A DNA stretch of 64,000 bases, taken from positions 3,040,501 to 3,104,500 of the forward strand of contig OX344758.2 of the NCBI GenBank assembly GCA_947034885.2. Direction: 5' to 3'. Each line of letters opens with the position of its first letter. The first letter of the stretch is position 1. Positions 45,068-56,860 of the stretch are shown piece after piece. The notes beneath the pieces were generated by a model that was given only the letters and a program-made list of their open reading frames with translations, did not search any database and was not told where the DNA came from. Made by a program: the position numbers and the translations under genes. The stretch comes from Thuidium tamariscinum (taxonomy: Eukaryota; Streptophyta; Bryopsida; Hypnales; Thuidiaceae).

Positions 45068-46943
45068 TTCAGGTTTGCCGCATCATTTGGTAAGCTTCAT
45101 ACAAAGCTGAAGCTTTGTCTACTAGACTTTTATTTATTTGCAAATGAGTGGTTTCATATTTTTTGAAGTTTTTTAGAATTGGTTATGAATTTTCAAATGA
45201 GATGTGTTGTAGGTCCTATTTATGTCCCTAAGTCTTCCAAGAATCTTTCACTTGCAACTTCTAAAGCAAGATGCCAAAGCAAAGAGAATGATTGGCTCTC
45301 ACAAGTAATAACGCATTTTTTCTTGAGTCAATGGAGGTCCATTGAAGAACCGTTGAGCCTACATATCACAACCTTTTACAAGAGCTATCCTAGTGCCCAT
45401 AGAATTTGAGAGCCTCTTACCTTAGAAGCACCTAAATGTGACACTTGTTTTGGATATGATAATGTGGAGGGTGCATACATTGTCAATTTGTCATATATGG
45501 ATTATTTAGAAAATGGGCATAGATGGCAAAAATAATGTTTTTTTTTAATATTATTCTAAATTTATCTAAATAAATTATGAATTCAATAAAAGCAAGTTTG
45601 TAGACTCACCTATTGTGGATAGTAGACTCCCATTGAAGCAATCTTGCACCATTGAAATTTGACAAGCATGAAGGCATATGACGCATAGAAGACCATTTAA
45701 AAAAATCAATACAATGCCCCCAAAATGTCAACCACACTTCCTACTCCTACTATTTTGACGCATTCTTGGCTACCAACATGACAACTTTTGGTCTTCTTTT
45801 ACTTCATTTTAGGGCTTATCCTAGGTGTCCATAAACAAATTGTGTTACATCTAGATGCTTCAATTCAACCTTATCTACTCAACCAAACTTGTCTTAGTAG
45901 AGACTATTGAGACCTATACTAGTGCCAAAAGCAAAATAGAAATAGAAAATAATTTTATTTAGAAAAACTTTGAAATTCAAGAACTTTTACAATACAGGTT
46001 GAAACACTACAAAATAAATCATGTACAATCCTCCTAACAAATGTCTTTTTAACGATAGCAAGAATGCAACCGTGGGATGCACAATCCAAAAGATACATAA
46101 AGTATTACTCCATATAATTTAAGATCCATAAAGTGCTTTAAAACCATTACTTTGACATTGTAGGTTCAAATGTGACAAAACTAAAGCCCACTCATTGTTT
46201 CCAACAAAGAATTTTCCAACAATACCAAGAATGTAACCAATTGACATATGGTTCAAAAGATAGGTAATTTAGAATAATTTAGTATAATTTAGTATAATTT
46301 ACTAGTAATTTAAAGACCCATATCTTCCACATTGTAGGTCCAAACACTACAAAACAAAGTGCATACATCCTTTTTGATTTAGGACTCTTTAGGAGTACCA
46401 AGAACAAAACTTGGAGGTGTAACACTATATTCATTAAAATGAGAGTGTTCCATTGATTTGAGAACTTAATGGTATATTGGCCAAGAGTTTAGGGTAAAAT
46501 CCACCATTAAAAAAGCAATTCAATATTTGAAATAAAATCATTGTTGTGCACAGAAGACAAGAAAATGTACAAAAATTTAGAAACACACATGTACTGAGTG
46601 TTCAAATTACAACAAGTATGTACAAAGCACTGAAGATACAAAGCAAAATTGTTGTAATACTTGAAATGGATTAAATTCATCAAAGAAAATATCTATCCAA
46701 AATGCACAAAGATCTTCCAACAAGAGAGATCTGAATTTACAAACCCTTTATTTGCTAAATGTGCTTATTTCTCTTAAATGCTAAGATTCAAAAGAATATA
46801 TTTTTGAATTCTCCCACAAAGGAATCTAACAAAAGGATGCTCAAGCGAGTGTAATATGTACTCTAGCGTGTTACTTCTAAGTGAAGAACACTTATTTAGA
46901 GTGCCCGCATATCTACATACCTACAACCTCCTCCTATGAACAA
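45068..46943. other. AT-rich intergenic DNA
   Basis: No gene or RNA gene seen. A few copies of a TAGTATAATT motif occur at about 46,270-46,300. Confidence 0.5.
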
Positions 46944-47660
46944 CTATAACGTGTGAGATGTACTCTTAAATGCCTTCATGGCTTGCAGGATTTCAGGTCC
47001 CCGCATATATCCTTTGGCAATTTGTCCCAAATCTTGTAAATGTTGAAGCCATTGGGCCTTCAAAGACCTCAACTCCCATGCATTCGATGATGAATTCAAA
47101 CGGTCACTACCGCATGATGCTAGAGGCTTATATTTTCTCTCAAGAAACCATGTAGTGGAGAGATAATAACATCGTTGCCTTGAAGGTGTATGAGACTGTG
47201 CTTGAACTACATCTTTATAGGCATCCTCAGAGAGAGCAAGCACTGAGTTCTGTACTAACGAGGCACAGTGGGCATCAATATACAATTTCCTCCTTGAGAG
47301 TATATTCAACGAAGAGGGCAAAGTCTTTGGTAGGATGGGATCCCATGATTGTAAAGGCAACGGAAAACACAACTTTGGAAGACGCAATGCCCTATTTGGT
47401 GGACTATCCGCTACACCTTCGTCTATAGGATTTTTAGAGAAATCCGTAGTAGAATAGGCTATTTTAGCGGAGCAAAGAAGGTTTCTTGAGCTAAATGTTT
47501 CATATTGCTCGTACTCTCCAATGGAATCAATAGAAGTAGCACATCAAAGTAAGACTTCAATATCTTCACCAATGTCACTAAGAGAATTTTGGAGAAAACG
47601 AACATGTGCCATAACTTTAGACAAAAGATAACCAATGTGGAATGCAATTGAAAAAACTAT
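46944..47660 (-). pseudogene. Unrecognised gene exon(s) with one in-frame TGA
   Basis: A minus-strand frame runs from about 47,660, where it probably begins after an intron, to its stop at 46,944. It is broken only by a TGA near 47,550. It reads AFHIGYLLSKVMAHVRFLQN, DIGEDIEVLL, then after the TGA CATSIDSIGEYEQYE, DEGVADSPPNRALRLPKL, LYIDAHCASLVQNSVLALS and SLKAQWLQHLQDLGQIAKGY. About 235 codons of coding-like sequence on both sides make a chance frame unlikely. TGA in place of CGA (Arg) would be a single C-to-T change. No ATG opens this piece and I recognise no family. It lies 280 bp downstream of the FCP1-like frame on the same strand and could be a later exon of that transcription unit or a separate gene. 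Confidence 0.5.
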
Positions 47661-47941
47661 GAATATTTTATTGCTACAATAACAAAAGATTTAAATGTAT
47701 ATGAGTTGGAAAAATCAAACCAGAACTTCCTAAACCATCCAATTTAGATCAAACTAAACTAAACTCTTTAAGGCACAAAAACTAAATAACTAGTAGTTAT
47801 TGCTACCTAAATCCTTAGCTCTGAGACTAATGTCTAACTCCCACTCAATTGCTTTGAAGTCCAAACAACTCCCATAAGCCGTGTGTTCTCCTTCTTCCCA
47901 CGCTCCTTGTAGTGTATTTTTCTTCCTAACTTGTTAGAGTT

Positions 47942-48598
47942 CTAATCACAAAAAGACCTCAAATCTTCTTTGCATGATTTCAATTTTTTAAACCAAGGAA
48001 GAAGAGTATCAAGTAGAAACGTGTCTAGCGGACCGTGCCCCTTGTAGATCCACGTATCTAGAAGAATGACATTTTGAACTTTGTTCAAAATATTCTTTGC
48101 TGGTGAATCATTCACCAACATGGTATTCTCAAAAGTAAAGTTTTTTCTTCTATCACTAAACAAAATTGAAATGTCCTTCAAGAAGAGGTCCTTATTTGTA
48201 CCTGACTCATTGTGTGTTGTTATCCTACTATAACTATCCCTGCACTTTAGTATCGTACAAGAATCTTGTCCAAGAACAACCAAAGGCCTATCCTTGCCCA
48301 AAAAGAGGTATGCAATGATATCATCAACAATGGACTTCTTCATTGAATTCCAAATAGAGACAAATACTATTTGGCTTAGCTCTTGAAGAAATTGCGCACA
48401 ATTGGGACGGACATAAACTAGTTTTGGCCCAACTACTGTTGGATTAATAGGAGAGTGCAGCTGCTGCTCGATAGGAATGTCTGTTCCAAATTGATTGTGC
48501 ACTCTCTCTTCACAGTCGCAAAGTACTCCGTTAAGATCCAGGACAACGTTGAGCCATCTCTTGGTCAACCTAGACCTCAAAGGAAGAGCTACATCCAT
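47942..48598 (-). CDS. FCP1-like HAD-fold domain protein with altered catalytic motif
   Basis: A 218-codon frame starting at ATG (48596-48598) matches the FCP1 homology / NLI-interacting-factor domain: VVLDLNGVLCDCEE at 18-31, VYVRPNCAQFLQELSQ at 61-76, VFVSIWNSMKKSIV at 78-91, and LVNDSPAKNI at 161-170. Active members dephosphorylate Ser of the RNA polymerase II CTD or other proteins through DxDx(T/V). Here the second Asp is Asn (D21-x-N23), and the later DD pair is ND, so catalysis is doubtful. I recall other plant proteins of this group with DLNG, so it may be a normal non-catalytic subclass. The protein is short, mostly just the domain, and could continue in other exons. No signal or membrane segment is seen. 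Confidence 0.75.
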   Translation of the reverse strand: MDVALPLRSRLTKRWLNVVLDLNGVLCDCEERVHNQFGTDIPIEQQLHSPINPTVVGPKLVYVRPNCAQFLQELSQIVFVSIWNSMKKSIVDDIIAYLFLGKDRPLVVLGQDSCTILKCRDSYSRITTHNESGTNKDLFLKDISILFSDRRKNFTFENTMLVNDSPAKNILNKVQNVILLDTWIYKGHGPLDTFLLDTLLPWFKKLKSCKEDLRSFCD

Positions 48599-49723
48599 GG
48601 GTGACTTCCCACGACCATTGGGAGATACTCCTGTCGTGTTGTAAATTTGTTCACTATGTAAAACTTATGTTTATTGTTAAAGTAGAGGGTTTTTTCGAGA
48701 GTCTAATCCATCTATATGGAGTGGACTCTACATTTTTTACCTCTATTAAACAACTATTGGCATTAATTTGATTTTTTTAATATTTGAAGTCATTTTAGGC
48801 TTTTAGTTTTACTTTCAAATTGTTTAAAAGAAAGGTGAAGTTTGTTTTACCTTTCATTTAGGGTTATTTAAAAAGGACTAGAAGTCCATGTAGGAGATAA
48901 GGATAGGGTTATGGGGAAGAAAAGTGAAGACCAATAGTTGAAGTCAAGTCCATGTGGCTTTGTAGTGGTCAAACTCCACTTCACTAGGTGGTAGATAAGG
49001 TGGAAGTGCTTCTTCCTCCTTCCCTTGATATACTTGTTAAAGCTGGGACTTTGGGATTATTATTGCACATTGGATAGGAAGAGTTTTTTCAATAAAAATT
49101 TGTAAAGTTGTTCATTTTATTTTTGTGACTTTGAAACCTTATTACTCGCTTTATTTGAAGTTTTAATGCAAAGGCTGTGCTTGAGGAAGTGGGAGAGGCA
49201 AGATTGTCATAGACAGTGAAGGTTGAACTTTTGGAAGCTTATAATTATGTGGTGACGAGGGTCCTTCATTTTCCAAGCCAAACCTAATCGCAGCTAGACA
49301 CTTTGTGTATTCCCTAAGTGCGCTCTTCTCAACTTGATATTGCCACCTAGTAACAAATGGACAAATCTCTACTGTGTTACCAAAAAATTCTTGCTAGAGT
49401 GAACACAGATCTTATATTTTCACACTAAAACAACAAAAAAAACCTTAGGAAGACGTCCAAGTTAGAATTTATGTCTAACAGAATGGACACAATGAACTAT
49501 TAGTCTCGTTAGTTCTGACTTCTTGCACTATACCCTAATTCAACAGGGTAACCTAGATTTATACATATTATATGATACGAGGTGATGTTTTATTAATAAG
49601 ATCAAATTCATATTGTTTGCCCTAAATCTTAAATTGCAAGCACCATGGTTAGACTTTAAATCTATGCCACTATATTTCAATAGTACAACTATTCTTCTTC
49701 TTTCATGCTCACCTCTCATTATA
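48599..49723. other. Intergenic DNA upstream of the FCP1-like gene
   Basis: No supported gene. The first few hundred bases are presumably promoter or upstream exon of the minus-strand FCP1-like gene. Confidence 0.45.
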
Positions 49724-50640
49724 GGGTCGTTGCAAGAAATACTTACCGGTTTTGTCTCAAAATGGCTTAAAATCAGTGAGTCCTGAGAGTCTTGTGAATT
49801 TTGAAGTAAATTTTTTTTAAATTGAAAAAAATATGGATAATTTGAAGAGCAATGAGAATATTATATCTCTTGAAATTCAGACCTAAGAAATTTTTTCTCT
49901 AAATGCTATAGACAATGGAAAATACAATGAAAATAGCTCTTTTTCACTTTAGAATTTGGTAAAAATAGTGAAAAAATGAAAAAAACGAAAAATCTGTTTT
50001 TTCTCCAAGTAAAGTTCTTTCTTTTCCAACAAATTTCCTCTTTGGAAAAAATAAATTCTATTCTCTACACTTGCGCAAAGTCAGCCACTTTGATGACATG
50101 TGGAGGTTGAACAGTATAGTATTTTCAAAAAATCTCTTTGTGGCCTTCTGTAACTTTAGGTGAGGTCCTTGCATGCCAATTTTTAGCTCAAAATTTGCAT
50201 TTTGGGGCCAAAAATAGGACTAAAACCCTCCAAAATGGCCAAAGTAGACACCCAATTGGGGGCAGTTTTAAAATAGTAGACTAATTTTGAAAAAATTGAA
50301 AAAATTACAAAAAATGCAAAACTTTTGTAGGCACCTTTATTTCAAGTTTCAAGTCAAATTAACAAAAGATGAAAAAGTTATGAGCAGAAAGCTACCTACT
50401 AAAGGTCAAGGGGACAAAAAAAAGGACAAGTGTTTTTTGCAATCACCCTATTATGGAAATTATGATTTTGACACAAAGAAATTAGATCTTTTACACTTAA
50501 ATTGAGTCCAAATATACTTCAATTTATATACTTGCTAATGGATATTATTATTTTGAGAGGTATGACTACTCCCAAATTAATGAATATGATGTTCTTAGAA
50601 TACTACCTGTCATTCATTATAAAGCGACCTTAGTACTAAG
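49724..50640. mobile_element. Probable diverged CACTA-type non-autonomous element
   Basis: The left end GGGTCGTTGCAAGAAATAC resembles the end of the 31458-32210 element (GGGTCATTGCAAGAAAGAC). The right end, read inverted, is ACTAAGGTCGCTTTATAATG. Interior matches include the ATGAAAAAGTTATGAGC and TTGCGCAAAG segments. The boundaries are approximate and no target duplication is visible. Confidence 0.45.
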
Positions 50641-52949
50641 ATTTTGCATCATTGATCTTCTTGGCAAGGACAATTACTAATAAAGAAAGTTCATGATCTT
50701 GCTTCATTATGAAAAAATGACAACATCCTCAACTATTGGTTTTCTATGGCCATTGCTGTGCATTTTCTCTCCTAGGTGAACTACATTAAGGTAGTTGGTT
50801 GTAAAGTGGAGCTGGCTCAAAAACAAGGCCCTACCTTAGACGTTCATTACTTATACACATTACTTTTATAGTCTTCACCAATGTACAAAGAGTGTACATT
50901 TTAGGTAGTACACCATTATAGAGCCCCATGCCCTTTCAACTTCAAAATTCTAGAATGAATTCTATGAAGCTCTAAAAAAATGAAATGACTAGGGTTATAT
51001 GTCAATTCCAATTGTTTTTCAAAAAAACGTATTGAATATTATTTCCCAATTTTTAACCTACCCAAGATTGAATTCCAAGCACTAGATGCTCGATTTCAAA
51101 GAGCTCATTAGCTTATTGAAACTTTGTAAGTAATAATTAACCCATGGTCGCTATAGATCAAACTACTTCACTTAGCTCCATTCATTCATACTAGAGCAAC
51201 ATTGTAAGCTTTTTGGACCATCAATTTGTGAGATCAATGGTCTAAAAAGCTTATAGTGATGCTCTACCTTGAATGAGTGCACTTTAGGTACTCTTAATCA
51301 AACTTATTCTCACTCACCTTAACCCTAGAGCGCTCTAATATACATTTTTGGACAATAGATAGATTCAAGCAGCCAGAACTTTTTTTCAAAAACGTTTTTC
51401 ATCCACTTTTTTTTAGCAGGTTCTGTATTGAGTTTTGAAGATGTGTAATCCAACTTCTATTGAAAACATCTATCAGTAAGAAGAAAAAGATGCAGAAGTG
51501 CAATAGTGTCAGGATTCAAAGAAAAAATTACAAATGCCCATCCAAAACTTTCAAAAAGTGTAGGATGTTGGGTTGCCTACCCCTTTCTCCTGAAGGCGTG
51601 AACAATAAATTGGCCACTTTATGAGTGCAAGAAACTATTTTGTAAATGTAAGAGTCATTAGAAAACAATATGACACCATTTTCAAGAGCTTTTTTAAATT
51701 GTAAACAGTAAAGACTTTAAGCATCACTAGGCCAAAGTGGCAGCTTTACCGTGTGTTGTTCAACAATGAAGTGCAATTTAAAAAAAGGCGGTACATTCTT
51801 TTTCAAACTTTGGCGGCAGTTAAAAGAATGTACTTGACTTAGCAACAAATATATAAGCTTACTTTTAATTAAAAAATCAATACTATATTGTTGATGGATT
51901 ATTGTTTTTCGATTTATTTTTTTGCTTGCTTCTTTGAAATGTTAAAAGAAGGCTGCTTTGAATCGATGAATTGATGAGTGGTTGTAGGTGTGTAAGGACC
52001 ACGGTTTAGCTGAGCAAAATGATTTGTATTTACTCTTTGAATTGCGTGCAAGTGATCAAAAAGATAGTAGCCTATATATTGGAAATGGGTGACTAATTGA
52101 GAATACATTGGCTACCTTACAGGAAAATATTAGTAAATGAAAAGAAGTAGAGACTCATTCAAAATACTAAGTTATTAAGAATTGAAACATGGAATTGGAA
52201 AATGTCAATCCCAATGGTTGTGATGTTGTAACAAACAATGTACATCCTAATATCATATTTTTTCAAAATACTAGAGCACTTCATAAGTTTCATTTTAAAA
52301 CTCAAAATGGAATGATTAGAATCTTTTTACATATATATAACTCTAGAAAACCAATTTCAAATTTTTTATTTTTTTTAAAGTGATTTTTCAGAGTTTTGTA
52401 AGCTGTCCATTAAACATTGAAAATGACATATCATAAAATAATTTTTTAACTCTATAGTTAAAAGTTATGAAAATGGTTGGGCAAAAATGTTACTCCTTTG
52501 GGCACATATTGTATAAAAATTGCAAAGAAAAAGGGTTTGGAAAGCACCAAGGGAACAAGGGTTACCTTGTCCATTTACCTCCTCCGCACAGATCTCATGT
52601 ACCCAATGTTTGACCCTAAAGCGCTCCAACGTCGAATTCATGGAGGGTAGATGCATCGTGGATTGACAAGTAGGTGCCTAATCAAATGGGCAGAGTTTTA
52701 GAGTTACTACAGTATATACATATAGATATATTTGACTTCAATCACAAAGGGCAAGTGAACAACAAGTTGACTAGGCCAAATTTTCATTCACTCGAGTTCA
52801 AAACAAAGTTTGCAAAAATGAGGTCACTCCTTCAAACCATGCTAAAAATGAAAAAAATGAGGTCCTTCCAGAGGAATGTTCAATTACAAACATCTCCCAA
52901 CACAAATGGGAAGAAGTTCAAGTACAAGCACTACAGCTTGGCCTCCAAG
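50641..52949. other. AT-rich intergenic DNA with a degraded piggyBac-like copy
   Basis: TTAACCCTAGAGCGCTC at 51319 looks like a piggyBac-type end. Sequence at about 52,200-52,560 is related in inverted orientation to the piggyBac-like copies A and B (CAATCCCAATGGTTGTGATG; GGGCACATATTG). The second end is not recognisable. No gene is supported. Confidence 0.4.
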
Positions 52950-53933
52950 TATACCATCCCACTACTCTGTCCCAAAATGTTACACCAGTGTACTCTAATC
53001 TCCAACCAGGTACACCATCACACATTTCTTCCCCAAGAGTTACACCGGTGTAGCCTACCTTCTAAGTACACCATTCACACTTATCCGTCCCAAAAAGTTA
53101 CACCGGTGTAGCCTGGCCTTTAGATACGCAATGACACTTCTCAGCCCCAAGGAATTACACCATTGTAACCTGGCCCCTAGGTACACCATCACTCTCCTTG
53201 CTCCCCAAGAGTTCCACTAATGTAGCCTACCTTCCAGGTACACTATCACACTCTTTGGTCCTTAGGAGTCACCCAATGTAGCCTGACCTCCAATTACACC
53301 ATTACGCTCTTTAGTCCTAAGGGATCACACCAGTGTAGCCCGGCCCCCCAACTACACCATTATACTTTTCAGTTTGAATGAGTTATAACTATGTGGCTGT
53401 GTAACCGGGCCTCGAGGTACACCATTATATTTTTCTTGACAAGGGCTTACACTAATGTAACCCCCAGGTACACCATTGCACTCCTCGGTCACACTTCTCG
53501 GCCCCAAGGAATCACACCATTGTAGCCCGGCCCCCAAGTACACCATTACACTTCCTAGTCATAATTCTCAACCCAAGGAATTACATCAATGCGGCCCAGC
53601 CTTCAAGTACACCATTACACTTTCTAGTCATACTTCTCGGCCTTAAGGAGTAATACCACTGTAGCTCAGCCTCCAACTACACCATCACACTCCTCGGTCC
53701 CAAGAGGTTATACCTATGTGGTGGTATAGCTTGACTTTGAGGTACACCATTATACCTTCCTTGACAAGGGTTCACACCAATGTAGCCCCCAGATACACCA
53801 TTACACTCCTCAATCCCTACTGGTTACACCTATGCTTGTGTATCCATATTGCCTGGCCTTGAGGTACACCATTATACTTCCCTTTGCAAAGAGTTATACC
53901 AGTGTAGCCTCTAGGTACACCATTACACTTTCC
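52950..53933. repeat. Degenerate minisatellite, about 17 units of 50-70 bp
   Basis: Each unit begins TACACCATTACACTCCTCGG or a close variant, continues with a CCCAAGGAGTTACACC-like segment, and ends TGTAGCCTGGCCTCCAGG. Some units are short (about 50 bp, ending AATGTARCCCCCAGG) and some long (with an extra CTATGTGGNTGTGTA). Long and short forms recur in the same order (long, short), suggesting a higher-order repeat. There is no reading frame. Confidence 0.9.
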
Positions 53934-56379
53934 TAAAAAATAGAAAAGGGTCAGTAACAAGCAAGCTTCGGCCATTGAAAGATCCCCCGATTAATATGCT
54001 AAAAAACACAGCAATGTAGTGAGAATGTACATCAAGAGTTCTCCGGATAGAAGAATAGACAATTTCCAGTACCAAGCATAGTCGAGTCATTAATTGTTTT
54101 ATTTTTTTCAATTTATTTTTATTATTATTATTATTTTTTCTTTTTTTCAGATTTCATATCCAAGTGTTAGAATTTATATGCATATATTTGATATTGTTTA
54201 TAAAAATGTCATCCAATGCTATGTTATAACGTAATACATGATACATATATATACTGATATATGGATTTACAACTGAAGCTTGCCATATATTCTTTCTACA
54301 TGAGACTTTTAAGCTTTTCCTATATAAAAAGGTTTTTTATGAACCCTAAATTGACATCTTAAATCATATGTATGCACCTGAGCTACAGTGATGGGTCTGA
54401 AAATATAGTCCATTCATAAAAACGATGCAATTATGATAGTGATTTGGAGGCTATACTGAATGTATCCTCATTTAATATCTGCAAAACAAAGGAGGTACTT
54501 TAATTAAACCTCACTAACATGGTATTTGTCCAGTCATGTTAAATTAGCAACCAAAATTAACACACTAGAAGCCCAAATTTAAACACCTGGTTGTTAAAAT
54601 GGCGGATGCAAAATAATTGAAGGAAGATCCAGACCCCTAAAACACATCCTGGTAACGAATGAATAAAACCAAACTGAGATTTGAACCAAATTGAGATCCC
54701 ACCACACAACACAACTGAAAGGATATTATAAGCAGGTTTCCAACTCCCAGTAAAGACCTTGGAACTTTACTTCACAGTGAAACGATTGAAATTGAGGAGA
54801 TTAGGTAGAGACTGAGATTCCTTTTTTGTTGTGAACTAGGAGCTTCAAAATGGTGTTTTGCTACAGTGTGTTGCTACGCTTAAGCAATGGGTTCATCATC
54901 GTCACAACATTCTAATAGCACTCAGGTTCTAACTGAAATTATAGTGGGTAGTATACTTTGGGTTTTCTATTGCCTATATTGATATGTTTTTTAGCTCCTT
55001 GTGAAAGCAATAACAAGCGTAAGAGGACTGTAGACACCTGGTGTAGCCTCACTAACAAAACATTGGCTTGTCTTGTTTTAGGGATGGGCACATGTGAGGC
55101 CCTCTACCTCTTGGAGTGATTTTACAAAAAATGATATGGCTTACCCTTTCTCCCACTATTTGCTCAAATATTTTGTATTCTTACACATTGAGGTTTTACT
55201 CTAGTTATAAACCTTGAGATAAGTGTATATGGCAGTATTATACATTGAAATATGTCCCAACACTTGACTGTATTGATAAAAATGATGTATGGTCATGCTT
55301 ACAAATGAGGTACATATTTGTATAGACATCTTAGCATTTGATTTAGCCTTGACTAAAATGCTAGGAAAAATAGGGTAAGATTTGTTCAAATGGAGTTGCA
55401 AAAAAGATACATGTTTTAGAAGGATTATAGCAAGATATACTGATTTTTTTAACATGATATTAAATGCTTGAGAAATTGATAGAATGATGTCCTAGATAGG
55501 GATGTTCCAGAAGCTGATTTTTATATTTATTTTTTATTTAATTTAGTCATTTAGTTTTATTCCCTTGCCACCCCATATCAATAGCACAGACCAACATTGA
55601 ACTATTGTTGCAATAACTATCGTACCCTTCACTATTGATCCATCAATTGTATCTATAGTCACTGTCTTTCTTAAACTGGACTATTAATATGATCATTTCC
55701 TATTGTTTTTGTTTTTGTTTTCTATTTTTTATTTTTTTATTTTTTTCTCACCACTCTCATCATTTTCTCTTTTATTATTCCATCCCATTCTTTTTTTTCT
55801 CTCTGCTCTTAATTAGTTCATTATTTGCACTATAGAGATTATAATTATAATTATTTAGATATAATTTCCATTAACCTTCTTCCAACCACCAAAATAACAA
55901 ATTGACTCAAAATTTGAAATAAGATGTAATTCTATCTAAATAATCCCTCCTTCTCCTCTTCGAGAATAAGCCGACTCCGGCTTAATTATAATAAGTTTGA
56001 GCTGGTATCCATTGATTCAAGTAGGAAGGTATTTCCCTTCAAAATCCTTCAATTGTGCAGATCCATTAAAATTAATATCTATTACTTCATTGGAATCCAA
56101 CCAATGCATTTGCAATTTCCTAGGAAACTTAAAACTTTATTATTCATATACTCTCTCTATTATTATTCATATACTCCTTGTATTTTATAAAGGAAACACA
56201 AGTTTTTTTCAAAAATAGAGGGAGTATAATTTCTCTATTTTGTCTTTGAGGGATTTCTTCAATTATTAGCTTCCTATGTGCCATTATGGAGAATAAGTTT
56301 AGGAAAATGCAAGAACTACAAATTACAATGTGCAACTTGTAGTTTCCAGTTTTAAAAATAAAATAAGATGAATAGTGTT
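53934..56379. other. AT-rich intergenic DNA
   Basis: No gene seen. A T-rich low-complexity stretch lies at about 55,700-55,800. Confidence 0.5.
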
Positions 56380-56860
56380 TGCACGAAACACAACTCTTTA
56401 CTTATGTCACATTAAGAATGACGAACTTGTGACTTGTTATAACTTTTGAATTATGAACTTGATAACCTTGAATTTTTATTTATTGAAAATGTATATTTCC
56501 ATTGTGATTATATCCCTTATTTTTCAAAAAATTTAATAAATCATTTTATATTTAGAAATTTATTTTTCTAATCTTTCACATTTTCAAAATTAATAGTTTG
56601 TGGAAATTTTGAGTACCCAAAATTAATGATCTAGAGCTGAAAATTTGTGATTTACTTCCACAAATCAAGCATGTTCTGTATGAGGAGCATCTAAAAATAA
56701 ATTATTTTATATCCTACACATTTGTACCAATTTTTAGACACTTGAAAACACTCTTACATCATACTTTAGAAGAATCTTATTTCTATCGAATTCTTAAAAA
56801 TAGCCAATTTTTGTTTTAATGTTTTTTTTATTTTTATAATTTTTTAATTACTTAAACATC
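56380..56860 (-). repeat. Partial copy of the CACTA-type family of 31458-32210
   Basis: Read on the minus strand it shares, in order, CAGCTCTAGATCATTAATTT, AATTCAAAAGTTATAAC and GTCACAAGTTCGTCATT with the interior of the insertion in the LINE. The ends are not recognisable. Confidence 0.45.

Noticed and set aside
52950..53933. CRISPR-like array
   Set aside because: Units vary in sequence and length with no constant repeat and unique spacer pattern, and the genome is eukaryotic.
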